DNA from: JAABTL01 sp964465355
GTDB taxonomy: Bacteria; Deinococcota; Deinococci; Deinococcales; Trueperaceae
NCBI GenBank assembly: GCA_964465355.1
Contig: CAYXJZ010000001.1
Coordinates: 62,001 to 126,000 of the forward strand
Length of the DNA: 64,000 bases
Reading direction: 5' to 3'
The notes under the pieces are model-generated. The model was not told where the DNA came from. It saw only the letters and a program-made list of their open reading frames with translations, and did no database searches. How positions within the stretch are numbered: the stretch's first letter is position 1; each line of letters begins with the position of its first letter. Positions 31,922 through 42,244 of the stretch are shown here, one piece after another. A program made the translations under genes and the position numbers.

Positions 31922-33135
31922 GCACCCAACCGTACGACACCGGCGGCTGCCAGGTCGGCCACCTCGGCCTCGCTCAGGCCGAGCACCTCACGCAGCAGCG
32001 CCCGACCATGCTCACCGAGCCGGGGGGATGGACCAGGCGGGCGAGCGGCAGCGCCGAAGGGGCTGGCCACCGTGGTGAAGGGGCCGCCGACCGGATCGTC
32101 CACCTCGGCGAGCAGGCCGCGGGCGGTGACCTGGGGATCGCGCAAGGCCTCGGCCAGGTCGAGCACGGGGGTGGCAGGCACGCCAGCAGCCACCAGGCGA
32201 TCCACCCAGTCGGCCCGCGGCGCGCTGCGGAAGACATCGGCCAGCAGCTCCACCAGTACCTTGCGGTGGCGAACACGGGCCGGGTTGGTGGCGTAGCGCG
32301 CGTCGTCGGCCAGTTCCGGCCGACCGATCACCGCTGCAAGGGCCTTGAACTGGCGGTCGTTGCCGCAAGCCACCACCAGGGCGGCGTCCTCGGCCTCGAA
32401 GGCCTGGTAGGGCACGATGCTTGGGTGGGCGCTGCCCAAGCGCTCGGGCGGCTGGTCGGTGAGCAGGGTGGCCTGGGCCTGGTTGACCAGGCTGGCCAGC
32501 GCCACCTCGAAGAGCGAGACGTCCAGATGCCGCCCGAGGCCGGTGCGCTGACGGGCATGCAGCGCGGCGAGGATGCCCACGGTCGCCTGCAGGCCGGTGA
32601 GCACGTCGATCCAGGCCACCGCCAACTTGACCGGCGGTTGGCCAGGGCTGCCGGTGGCGGCCATCAGGCCGCTCAGGGCCTGCAGGGCGGCGTCGTAGCC
32701 GGGGTCCTCGGCGCGTGGCCCGTCCGGGCCGAAACCAGTGATGGAGCAGGTCACCAGGCTGGGCTTGGCGGAGCGCAGGCTGGCGGCATCAAGGCCGTAG
32801 CGTGCCAGGCCGCCCACCTTGAAGTTGTCCACCACCACATCGGCGGCCAAGGCCAGTCGCCGCACCAAGGCCGCGCCCCGCGGATCCTTGAGGTCGATGG
32901 CCAGGCTCTGCTTGTGGCGGTTGACGCTGAGGAAGTAGGCGCTGCGGGGCTCGGCCTTCTCCGCGGGCAGGTCATCACGCGCCGGCAGGAAGGGCGGCCC
33001 CCAGCCACGGGTCTCGTCGCCTTGCAGCGACTCCACCTTCCACACCGTGGCCCCGAGGTCGGCCAGCTGCTGGGTGGCGTATGGCCCGGCCAAGACGCGG
33101 GAGAGGTCGAGCACCAGCAAGCCGCTCAAGTCCAT
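31918..33135 (-). CDS. Family III CoA transferase (CaiB/BaiF type)
   Basis: Moves CoA between carboxylic acids via an aspartyl-CoA intermediate. Diagnostic blocks: L-D-L-S-R-V-L-A-G-P-Y-A-T-Q near residue 8, V-W-K-V-E near residue 31, N-R-H-K-Q-S-L-A-I-D-L-K near residue 72, D-V-V-V-D-N-F-K-V-G and Y-D-A-A-L-Q-A-L-S-G-L with the catalytic Asp near residue 145. 405 aa, normal. The acid substrate cannot be told from sequence. TACACT lies 6 nt before the ATG. Confidence 0.92.
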   Translation of the reverse strand: MDLSGLLVLDLSRVLAGPYATQQLADLGATVWKVESLQGDETRGWGPPFLPARDDLPAEKAEPRSAYFLSVNRHKQSLAIDLKDPRGAALVRRLALAADVVVDNFKVGGLARYGLDAASLRSAKPSLVTCSITGFGPDGPRAEDPGYDAALQALSGLMAATGSPGQPPVKLAVAWIDVLTGLQATVGILAALHARQRTGLGRHLDVSLFEVALASLVNQAQATLLTDQPPERLGSAHPSIVPYQAFEAEDAALVVACGNDRQFKALAAVIGRPELADDARYATNPARVRHRKVLVELLADVFRSAPRADWVDRLVAAGVPATPVLDLAEALRDPQVTARGLLAEVDDPVGGPFTTVASPFGAAARPPGPSPRLGEHGRALLREVLGLSEAEVADLAAAGVVRLGA

Positions 33136-33141
33136 GGAAGA

Positions 33142-33147
33142 AGTGTA
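33142..33147 (-). promoter_or_regulatory. Candidate -10 element TACACT for the CoA transferase
   Basis: TACACT, 6 nt, ATG on the minus strand. Confidence 0.4.
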
Positions 33148-33242
33148 CGACCGGCTGCGCGGCGGCAGGCGGCGTATCGTGGCCGCAACCGAGGAACCCG
33201 GGCCGCAGCGTCTGGGCCGGGTCCGGGTGGGCGAGGAGGCCG

Positions 33243-33746
33243 ATGAGCCGTCAGCAGGCCAGGCTGAGGTGGTTGGGTGGCACGCTGGCCGGTCTGGCGA
33301 TGGTCGTCTCGCTGCCTTTGGCCTACGAGGTGCTGTGGCGCGCCGGTCCTGAGCTGGTGGTGGGCGTCGCCGACGGTGAGGAACTGCTTCGTCTGTCGCT
33401 GAAGACCGACCCCACCTGGGAGCTTGTGTGGACGGACCCAGCCAGCGGCGCGAGCGTGCGCGACGTCTACCTCTTCGGCGAAGGCGGCATCCGCCTCAGC
33501 GACCGTCTGGCGCCGTCGCCAGGCCTCGACCATCCCGACCACCCCATCGAAGGCGGCCTGGTGCAGGACGACGGTGATGGCGGCACCTGGATCAGCGGAC
33601 TGGACATGCCTGTGCCCGGTGATGTGCACGAGTTCTCCAGCGGCGACGCCGAAGCACCCACCAGGCTGGTGCACGCCGGTCGAGACTTCGACCTGGTCGC
33701 GGCCCAGGGGCCGCGCAGGCTGCGGCTGTGGGTGGAGGCGCCCTAG
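33243..33746 (+). CDS. Hypothetical exported or anchored protein
   Basis: 167 aa. An N-terminal hydrophobic segment (about 12-30, L-G-G-T-L-A-G-L-A-M-V-V-S-L-P-L-A-Y) is a signal peptide or anchor, followed by a beta-rich soluble domain with D-D-G-D-G-G-T-W. A DUF1850-like fold is conceivable but I cannot support it. Strong GAGGAGG ribosome-binding site at 33243. Divergent from the CoA transferase and convergent with the GDPD gene. Confidence 0.6.
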   Translation: MSRQQARLRWLGGTLAGLAMVVSLPLAYEVLWRAGPELVVGVADGEELLRLSLKTDPTWELVWTDPASGASVRDVYLFGEGGIRLSDRLAPSPGLDHPDHPIEGGLVQDDGDGGTWISGLDMPVPGDVHEFSSGDAEAPTRLVHAGRDFDLVAAQGPRRLRLWVEAP

Positions 33747-33788
33747 GGCGCGGCTGGCGCCCCAGGACCGTCGTCAAGCTGGCGCACC

Positions 33789-34741
33789 CTAGCGACCCAG
33801 CAGCGCCAGGGCCAGGTCAGGCCGATCGGTGATCAGGGCGCCGACGCCAAGGTCGAGCAGCCGCTGCATCTCGGCCTCGTCGTTGATGGTCCAGACGTCG
33901 AGCCGCACGTTGCGCTCATGCAGGCCCCGCACCATGGCCCAGGTCACCACCGGGACGGGGCCCTGCCGCACCGGCACCTGGAAGGCGTCGGCGGCTGGGC
34001 TGGTGGCCCGGCCAAGGCCGAGCAGGTTGAGGATCAGGAAGTTGCGCACCTCGTCGGGTCCGGCCGAGGTGGCCACCTCGGGGCAGAGGCGGCGGAACTC
34101 GTGCAGGTTGCGCTGCACGAAGGAGGCCACCATCACGCTGTGCTCGCGGCCCGTCTCGCGGATGAGGTCGCAGGTGGCGGCAGGCACGCGTGGGTCGTCC
34201 GCCTTCATGTCGATGTTGACGCCGACGTCGGGGAAGGTCTCCAGCACCTCGCGCAGGGTGGGCACCGTGAGGCCCTCGCCACGGTAGGGGAACTCGCCCT
34301 CTGCGCCACCGGGCGCTCGCCAGTGGTAAGCACCGTCGAGGGCCTGGATCTGGGCCAGGGTCATGGCGTCGACCCGCCCGCTGCCGTCGGTGGTGCGGTC
34401 GACCGTGTCGTCGTGGATGACGATCAACTCACCGTCGAAGGTGATCTGGCTGTCCAGCTCCAGGACGTCGACGCCAAGCGCAGCAGCGCCCGCGAAGGCC
34501 AGCATGGTGTTGCCTGGCCACAGGTGGTCGCCGCCGGCATGGGCGTGCACATGCACCCGGTCGGCCAGGAAGCCGTCGTAGTAGGGCCGGTCGGCGCGGG
34601 GTGAGCCGAGGGCCCAGGACACCAGGTAGGCGGCCAGGCCGAGCATGAGCAGCCCGAGCAGGAAACGCGGCCAGCGCCTGGACCGCCCCGGGGAGCGCGG
34701 CGCAGGTTGGGCCTGCCGGACCCTCGAAGCCCGGCCTACCA

Positions 34742-34742
<1 letters not shown>
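33789..34742 (-). CDS. Glycerophosphodiester phosphodiesterase family protein
   Basis: GDPD-type TIM barrel hydrolysing glycerophosphodiesters to sn-glycerol-3-phosphate plus alcohol. An N-terminal membrane anchor (about 22-45) makes it extracytoplasmic. Motifs: H-A-H-A-G-G and N-T-M-L-A-F near residue 75-90, D-V-L-E-L-D-S-Q with metal-binding acids, V-I-H-D-D-T-V-D-R-T-T-D-G-S-G (catalytic HD), N-I-D-M-K. 317 aa. Its ATG is embedded in the rpoD stop (CTGATGG), so it is coupled to rpoD, an unusual partner. Confidence 0.9.
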
Positions 34743-36724
<1,982 letters not shown>

Positions 36725-36852
36725 GGTGCCTCCTCGTGACATGCGACGAAAGCCGGGCCTCAGGAGGCCCGGCAAGATGACGGGCCATCCTACCACGGAG
36801 CGGCCGTATAGCCCAACGCCAGGCGACCTGGAAGCGGTGCCCCCAGCACGTA

Positions 36853-36891
36853 GGGACACATGTCCCGACGGTGCTACCAGGGTGCTAGCAT
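36853..36891 (+). promoter_or_regulatory. Candidate promoter and palindromic operator of the ABC/XoxJ operon
   Basis: Perfect palindrome GGGACA-CA-TGTCCC (36853-36866) in the -35 area, a direct repeat GGTGCTA at 36870 and 36881 (one helical turn apart), and the -10-like TAGCAT (extended TGC-TAGCAT) at 36886-36891. The leader to the ATG is about 80 nt. Which protein binds is unknown. Confidence 0.4.
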
Positions 36892-36979
36892 CCCCCTACG
36901 CGGCGTCAGGCCGAAGTCATCTCTCAGAGTGACAGGGTACCCGAGTCTCGGCCAGGGTTCCCGCCGCTGGAGGTTCTAC

Positions 36980-37966
36980 ATGCGTTGGATCCGCAACCTA
37001 GCCATCATCGGCATCCTGGCGGCCTTCACCGCCGCCCAAGCCCAGGAGCGTCCGGTCATCCGGGCCGCCATGGAGGCAGCCGGCACCTTCTCGTGGATCA
37101 TCCACGGCATGGACTACTTCGGCACCGACATCCTCAACGGCATCAGCGTCGAGGGCACCTTCTACGCCAGCAAGCCGGCCGTGGAACTGGCCCTGCTCGG
37201 CGGCGAGGCCGACGTCAACGTCGGCGACTTCCTGGCGCCCGTCACCATGCGCGATGCAGGCATCCCCGTCACCGGCATCTACTCCTACGCCACCGCCGTC
37301 GGCGGCCTTGTGGTCCCCACCGGCAGCGACATCACCAGCGTGGCCGACCTGCGCGGCCGCACCGTGGCGGCCGGCAGTGTGCGCGACAAGAGCGTGCTCA
37401 TCCTGCGCGCCCTGACCATCTCGCAGTACGGCTTCGACATCCAGGAGGACGGCGAGATCATCGCGGCCGCCGCGCCCCTGATGCAGCAACTCATCGCCAA
37501 CGGCGAGGTCGACGCCGGCCTGCCCCTGTGGCACTTCGTCGCACGCATCGAGGCCGCCGGCCAGGGCCGCGACATCATGCCCGTCACCGAGATGCTGGCC
37601 GCCCTCGGCCTGCCCTCCGACCTGCCCAACCTGGTGGTCATCGCCCGCGACGAGCTGGCGCCTGAGCTCAAGACCGCCTTCATCGCCGCCATGAACGAGA
37701 CGGTCGAACTGATGAAGGCCACCCCCAACGGCGACCCCTTCTGGCAGTCCATCCTCGACGCCGAGCTCTACAGCCTTCCCAACCCCGCCGACTTCCCCGC
37801 CGTGGTGGACCGCTGGCGTCAGGGCACACCGGATGGCTGGTCACAGACGCATATCGACGGCCTCATCGAGATGGTAGAACGCTTGGTCGAGCTGGCAGGT
37901 GCCGAAGTCGTCGGGGTAGAATCCGTCCCATCTGACGCCTACTCCATCGCCTTCAACCCACGCTGA
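36980..37966 (+). CDS. NMT1/SsuA-like ABC transporter substrate-binding protein
   Basis: Periplasmic binding protein of the NMT1/TauA/SsuA type (328 aa). Signal peptide of about 20 aa (M-R-W-I-R-N-L then a hydrophobic run ending A-A-Q-A-Q). Typical features: early V-I-R-A-A-M-E, the A-L-L-G-G-E-A-D-V-N strand-helix, G-I-P-V-T-G-I-Y-S and D-L-R-G-R-T-V-A. Related proteins bind sulfonates, nitrate, pyrimidines or other small organics, so the ligand is open. Start fixed by a GGAGG site. First gene of a six-gene run (36980-42244) that ends with a quinoprotein-associated binding protein. Confidence 0.82.
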   Translation: MRWIRNLAIIGILAAFTAAQAQERPVIRAAMEAAGTFSWIIHGMDYFGTDILNGISVEGTFYASKPAVELALLGGEADVNVGDFLAPVTMRDAGIPVTGIYSYATAVGGLVVPTGSDITSVADLRGRTVAAGSVRDKSVLILRALTISQYGFDIQEDGEIIAAAAPLMQQLIANGEVDAGLPLWHFVARIEAAGQGRDIMPVTEMLAALGLPSDLPNLVVIARDELAPELKTAFIAAMNETVELMKATPNGDPFWQSILDAELYSLPNPADFPAVVDRWRQGTPDGWSQTHIDGLIEMVERLVELAGAEVVGVESVPSDAYSIAFNPR

Positions 37967-37979
37967 CCATAGGGGGCTC

Positions 37980-38810
37980 GTGAGCGATCAACAGACGGCT
38001 GCCGGCCTGCGAGCCGAACGCCGCACACGATCGGCAAGGAGGGAGGGCGGTCTCACGATCGCCCTCCAGTTCGTGTCGTACGGCTCCATCCTGCTGCTGT
38101 GGGTCCTGCTCAGCAGGGTCCTTGGCGACGTGCTGCCCGGTCCCATGGAGACCTGGGCCTTCATCGTGCGCGAGTACCAGCGCGGGGCCCTGACCCGCCA
38201 CCTGTGGATCACCACAGAGCGCGTGCTCGTCTCCTTCGTGGTGGCCATGGCCATCGGCGTGGCTGCCGGCACGGCCATGGGCCTGTCCAAGCGCGTCGAC
38301 CATCTGCTGCAGGGGTGGCTCATGCTCACCCTCACCGTCCCCCGTATCTTGCTGTTCGTCATCGCCTACCTGACCATGGGGCTCAACGACCGTTCTCTGG
38401 TCATCGCCCTCATCATCACCGTGGTGCCCACCATCGTCGTCGCCCTGCGCGAGGGCACCCGCGCCATCGACCGCGGCCTCGTCGAGATGGCCACCGCCTT
38501 CCGCCGCGGCCGCTGGGACCTGTGGTGGCGGGTGGTCCTGCCCCAGCTCATGCCCTACGTGGTCGGCACCGCCCGCGGCGCCCTCGCACTGGCCTGGAAG
38601 ATGGTGGTGCTGGGTGAGCTCATCGGCCGCACCAGCGGGGTGGGTTACCAGATCTCCTTCTACTTCCAGTTCTTCAACATGCGCGGCATCCTTGCCTACG
38701 GCGTGACCATGATGGTGGTGCTTGCCGTCATCGACCTGGTGCTGATGGGCTGGCTGCAGCGCCGGGCCTTCCGTTGGCGGGCGCCGGTGAAGGTGGGGGC
38801 GGTGGGCTGA
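37980..38810 (+). CDS. ABC transporter permease (NitT/TauT type)
   Basis: 276-aa permease with about six transmembrane segments and one BPD_transp_1 domain. The EAA-like loop I-D-R-G-L-V-E-M-A-T-A-F-R-R-G-R near residue 165 is the ATPase contact. GTG start 13 nt after the binding protein. Its TGA overlaps the ATPase ATG (TGATG), so the importer subunits are coupled. Confidence 0.9.
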   Translation: MSDQQTAAGLRAERRTRSARREGGLTIALQFVSYGSILLLWVLLSRVLGDVLPGPMETWAFIVREYQRGALTRHLWITTERVLVSFVVAMAIGVAAGTAMGLSKRVDHLLQGWLMLTLTVPRILLFVIAYLTMGLNDRSLVIALIITVVPTIVVALREGTRAIDRGLVEMATAFRRGRWDLWWRVVLPQLMPYVVGTARGALALAWKMVVLGELIGRTSGVGYQISFYFQFFNMRGILAYGVTMMVVLAVIDLVLMGWLQRRAFRWRAPVKVGAVG

Positions 38811-39562
38811 TGGCCACCATCCGCGCGCAGGGCATCACCAAGGCCTACCCGCTGCAGGACGGCGGCGAGCGCCTTGCCCTCAGCCAGGTCGACCTGAACG
38901 TGGACCATGGCGAGTTCGTCTGCCTGCTCGGCCCCTCCGGCTGCGGAAAGACCACCTTGCTCAACATCCTCTCCGGACTCGACCGCGCCGACGCGGGCAT
39001 CGTGGAGGTCCACACCGAAGAAGGCCGGCCCGCCACCATGGGTTACGTCTTCCAGGAGCACCGTCTGCTGCCCTGGCTGAAGGTGGCCGACAACCTGCGC
39101 TTCGTGCTCGACCAGCGCGGGCGGGAGGCCGACGAGCTGGTGGCCTACTGGCTGGAGCGCGTCGGCCTGGCGGGTCGTGGCCAGGACTACCCCAGGCAGC
39201 TGTCCATCGGCCAGCGGCAGCGGGTGGCGGTGGCAAGGGCCCTGATCATCAGGCCGGACGTGCTGTTCATGGACGAGCCCTTCTCCGCCCTCGATGAGCT
39301 CACCGCCGGCCGGATGCGCGAGGAGCTGCTGGATCTGTGGGCCGAGCTCGGCTGCACGGTCGTGTTCGTCACCCACAACCCGCTGGAGGCCACCTTCGTG
39401 GCCGACCGCATCGTGGTCATGACGCCGGGGCCTGGCCGGGTCGTGAGCGACTACCGTGTGAGCGACGAACTGCCGAGGCCGCGTGACGGCGACGACCCCA
39501 AACTGTGGGAGGCGTCGCGGGTGGCGGTACGGGCGTTGAGAGGAGATCCCAGTGGGCTCTGA
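38810..39562 (+). CDS. ABC transporter ATP-binding protein (NitT/TauT type)
   Basis: 250-aa ATPase. Walker A G-P-S-G-C-G-K-T-T near residue 43, Q-loop F-Q-E-H-R-L-L-P-W, signature L-S-I-G-Q-R-Q-R-V-A, Walker B V-L-F-M-D-E-P-F-S-A-L-D and H-loop V-T-H-N-P-L-E-A: the SsuB/TauB pattern. The ATG at 38810 is chosen over an upstream in-frame start because it overlaps the permease stop. Powers the importer encoded just upstream. Confidence 0.93.
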   Translation: MATIRAQGITKAYPLQDGGERLALSQVDLNVDHGEFVCLLGPSGCGKTTLLNILSGLDRADAGIVEVHTEEGRPATMGYVFQEHRLLPWLKVADNLRFVLDQRGREADELVAYWLERVGLAGRGQDYPRQLSIGQRQRVAVARALIIRPDVLFMDEPFSALDELTAGRMREELLDLWAELGCTVVFVTHNPLEATFVADRIVVMTPGPGRVVSDYRVSDELPRPRDGDDPKLWEASRVAVRALRGDPSGL

Positions 39563-40538
39563 GGGCCGACCCTTGGTCGAGGTCAAGGACCTGGTCAAGC
39601 GCTACGGCCGCACCCTGGCCGTCGACGGCATCTCGCTGGAGATCGAGCGTGGCGAGAACTACGCCATCCTCGGTCCCAACGGTGCAGGCAAGACCACCTT
39701 GATCCACACGCTGTGCACCATCCACCGGGCCGACAGCGGCACCGCCGTGGTCGACGGCTTCGAGGTGCACAAGCAGCCGAGGCGAGCCCGCAGGCGCATC
39801 GGCGTGGTGTTCCAGGAGCCCAGCTTGGACACGCGGCTGACCGTGCTGGAGAACCTGGAGTTCCACGGGCGCGTCTACGGCGTGCCTGGGCGACTGAGAC
39901 GGCAGCGCATCAAGCAGCTGCTGGAGCTGGTGGAGCTGAGCGATTGGGGCAACCACCTGGTGCGGGCCTTGTCGAAGGGCATGCAGCGCCGCCTGGAGAT
40001 CGCCCGCGCCCTGGTGCACGACTCGGTGCTGCTGATCCTCGACGAGCCGACCGTCGGCCTGGACGCCCAGACCCGCAACCGCATGTGGGAATACCTCGGC
40101 GAGCTGCAGAAGCTGCGCGAGCTGACCGTGCTGGTGACCACCCACTACATCGAGGAGGTGGACCGCTGCGACCGCGTGTGCGTGGTGGACCACGGCAAGG
40201 TGCTCACCATCGGCACGCCGAGCGAGCTCAAGGCCAAGCACGGGCTGAGCCAGGTGCGCCTCGTCCCCCGCGAGGCCTCGGTGGTGGAGGACCTGCGCGC
40301 AGCGCATCCCGACATGGTGCAGGCCGGCAGCGACTGGATCGTGCCCCTGCGGGACGAGGCGCAGGCCGAGGAGCTGCTCAGCACCTTCGGACCGCGCCTC
40401 AGGGCCTTCTCGGTGGAACGCCCCAGCCTGGAGAGCGTCTTCCTCGGCCTGACCGGGCGGGGCATCCGCGACGGCGCAGCCGACGCCCGCGACCGCATGC
40501 TGCAGGGGCCAAGGGCCGGCGGGGAGCCCGTTCGATGA
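39552..40538 (+). CDS. DrrA-type ABC ATPase, PQQ-dehydrogenase-associated (PedB/LutE-like)
   Basis: 328 aa. N-terminal ABC domain: Walker A G-P-N-G-A-G-K-T-T, Q-loop V-F-Q-E-P-S-L-D, signature L-S-K-G-M-Q-R-R-L, Walker B L-L-I-L-D-E-P-T-V-G-L-D, H-loop T-T-H-Y; then the about 100-aa C-terminal extension of ABC-2/DrrA ATPases. GTG start with AGAGGAG, overlapping the previous gene by 11 nt. From memory of the families, such an ATPase plus ABC-2 permease travels with PQQ alcohol dehydrogenases (PedB-PedC, LutE-LutF) and is linked to lanthanide uptake; assignment here rests on context. Confidence 0.8.
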   Translation: MGSEGRPLVEVKDLVKRYGRTLAVDGISLEIERGENYAILGPNGAGKTTLIHTLCTIHRADSGTAVVDGFEVHKQPRRARRRIGVVFQEPSLDTRLTVLENLEFHGRVYGVPGRLRRQRIKQLLELVELSDWGNHLVRALSKGMQRRLEIARALVHDSVLLILDEPTVGLDAQTRNRMWEYLGELQKLRELTVLVTTHYIEEVDRCDRVCVVDHGKVLTIGTPSELKAKHGLSQVRLVPREASVVEDLRAAHPDMVQAGSDWIVPLRDEAQAEELLSTFGPRLRAFSVERPSLESVFLGLTGRGIRDGAADARDRMLQGPRAGGEPVR

Positions 40539-40563
40539 AGCGAGCCACACAGGAGGTCCACGC

Positions 40564-41367
40564 ATGCTGACGCTGCTGAACGGCATCGGCGCCATCTGGT
40601 TGCGCGAGATCAAGCGCGCCATCCGCGACCGTGGGCAGCTGGTGGGCGGCGTGAGTCGACCCCTGCTGTGGGTGCTCATCATGGGCATCGGCCTCAACCC
40701 ATACTTCCGCGGCGAGGTCTACGGCGAGGTGCGCTTCGTCGTGCCTTACACCTACCTGCAGTTCATCTTCCCTGCCGTCATCGCGCTCAACATGCTCTAC
40801 ACCTCGGTGCAGTCCGCCGTCTCCGTCATCTGGGACCGCGAGTTCGGCTTCCTGCGCGAGGTGCTCGTCTCCCCCCTGCCGCGCTGGGCCGTGCTGTTCG
40901 GCAAGGTGCTCGGCGGGACCACGGTGGCCATGGCCCACGGGCTGCTCGTGCTGTCCCTCGCCAGCTTCGCCAACGTGGTGATCACCCCGTCCAGGGTGCT
41001 CGAGGCCTTGGTGCTGATGTTCCTGCTGGCCTTCGGTCTCACTTCGCTCGGCGTGGTCATCGCCAACCGCCTGAAGACCTTCGAGGGCTTCGGTGTCTTC
41101 TCCAACGCCGTCATCCTGCCGCTGTACTTCACATCGGCCTCGATCTTCCCCATCGACCCGGCCCTGACCCGTGCCCAGACCAGGGTCATCTACCCCGAGT
41201 GGCTCATCACCCTGGTCGAGTGGAACCCCATCACCTACGCGGTGGACGCCCTGCGAGGCGTGTTCATCAACTTCCACCAGTTCGACCCGCGGATGGGCCC
41301 TATCGTGATGGTGGCGATGTGCGTGGTGTTCTTCGGCATCGCGGTGTGGGACTTCAGGAAGGCCTGA
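40564..41367 (+). CDS. ABC-2 type permease, PQQ-dehydrogenase-associated (PedC/LutF-like)
   Basis: 267-aa ABC-2 membrane protein with about six transmembrane segments. Conserved ABC-2 region: W-D-R-E-F-G-F-L-R-E-V-L-V-S-P near residue 90, and the periplasmic P-L-Y-F-T-S-A-S-I-F-P-I near residue 185, where S-x-I-F-P-x is typical. Partner of the ATPase ending 25 nt upstream. ABC-2 permeases are usually exporters, so the direction of transport is not settled even in the Ped/Lut systems. Followed 1 nt later by the XoxJ-like gene. Confidence 0.82.
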   Translation: MLTLLNGIGAIWLREIKRAIRDRGQLVGGVSRPLLWVLIMGIGLNPYFRGEVYGEVRFVVPYTYLQFIFPAVIALNMLYTSVQSAVSVIWDREFGFLREVLVSPLPRWAVLFGKVLGGTTVAMAHGLLVLSLASFANVVITPSRVLEALVLMFLLAFGLTSLGVVIANRLKTFEGFGVFSNAVILPLYFTSASIFPIDPALTRAQTRVIYPEWLITLVEWNPITYAVDALRGVFINFHQFDPRMGPIVMVAMCVVFFGIAVWDFRKA

Positions 41368-41368
41368 G

Positions 41369-42244
41369 GTGGCACGGCCAAGCGCCGGTGGGCGTCAGGA
41401 GAAGCCGTCCAAGGGTGGCGCCAACCCCGCTCGGCAGCGGCTGCGCAGTGATCTGATCGCCTTCGGGGCTGTGGCGGCCCTGCTGGCGGGGGTCACCTTC
41501 CTGCCGCCGGACACCACGTTGGCGCAGGTGAGGGAGAGCGGGATTCTGCGGGTGTGTGTGCCGGACGGTTTCCCTCCGCTCGTGACGCGCGACCCCGTCA
41601 TGCCAGGCATCGAGATGGAGATCCTCCAGCACGTCGCCGATGACCTGGGTGTGCGGCTGTTGACCGTCACCAACAGCGCCATCGGCCGCGACTTCAACCC
41701 AAGGAACTGGCGTGTCACCCGGGCGCAGTGCCTGATCCTCGCTGGCGGCGTGGTCGACACCACCGTCACCCGCAGCTTCCTTGTCGTGTCACGCTCGCAC
41801 TTGGAGACAGGCTGGGCCGCGGTCCACACGCCGTCCAGGCCCCTGGAGAGCTTGGAAGGGGCTCGCGTCGGCTTCTTCGCTGGCCTGACGGGCCTTGATC
41901 GCTTGGGGTTGAGCAGCTGGCTGCGCAGCCAGGGGGCCGTGACCAGCGTGGTCTCCAACCTTGACGACGCCCGAGCCGGCATCAGGGACGGTCGCTTCGA
42001 CCTCATCGTCACCGAGGCACTCACCGCCCGCCGCTTGGCCGAGGACTTGGACGGCGTGGTGACCTGGCTGCCCGTGGCCCAAGGGCGGGTGCCCCTCGCC
42101 TTTGGCATGTGGAAGGGCGACCTGACCCTGGAGCGGGCGGTGAACCGGTCGCTGGCCCGGATACGGTCGTCCGGGACCTTGGCGGAGCTGGCGGAGCGTT
42201 ACGAGCTGATGCCGGTGGACGAGGTCTGCGCCTTCTGCCGCTGA
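41369..42244 (+). CDS. XoxJ/MxaJ-like periplasmic binding protein (third copy)
   Basis: 291 aa of the extracellular solute-binding family 3 type seen next to quinoprotein dehydrogenases. A basic N-terminus and hydrophobic segment (about 33-50) form a signal or anchor; L-R-V-C-V-P-D-G-F-P-P begins the mature domain, and P-G-I-E-M-E-I-L-Q-H-V-A-D-D-L-G-V follows. MxaJ/XoxJ proteins are thought to assist metal or cofactor loading of the dehydrogenase. GTG start 1 nt after the permease stop. Its last 46 bp overlap the convergent giant vWA gene. About 25-30% like copies 1 and 2 by eye. Confidence 0.75.
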   Translation: MARPSAGGRQEKPSKGGANPARQRLRSDLIAFGAVAALLAGVTFLPPDTTLAQVRESGILRVCVPDGFPPLVTRDPVMPGIEMEILQHVADDLGVRLLTVTNSAIGRDFNPRNWRVTRAQCLILAGGVVDTTVTRSFLVVSRSHLETGWAAVHTPSRPLESLEGARVGFFAGLTGLDRLGLSSWLRSQGAVTSVVSNLDDARAGIRDGRFDLIVTEALTARRLAEDLDGVVTWLPVAQGRVPLAFGMWKGDLTLERAVNRSLARIRSSGTLAELAERYELMPVDEVCAFCR

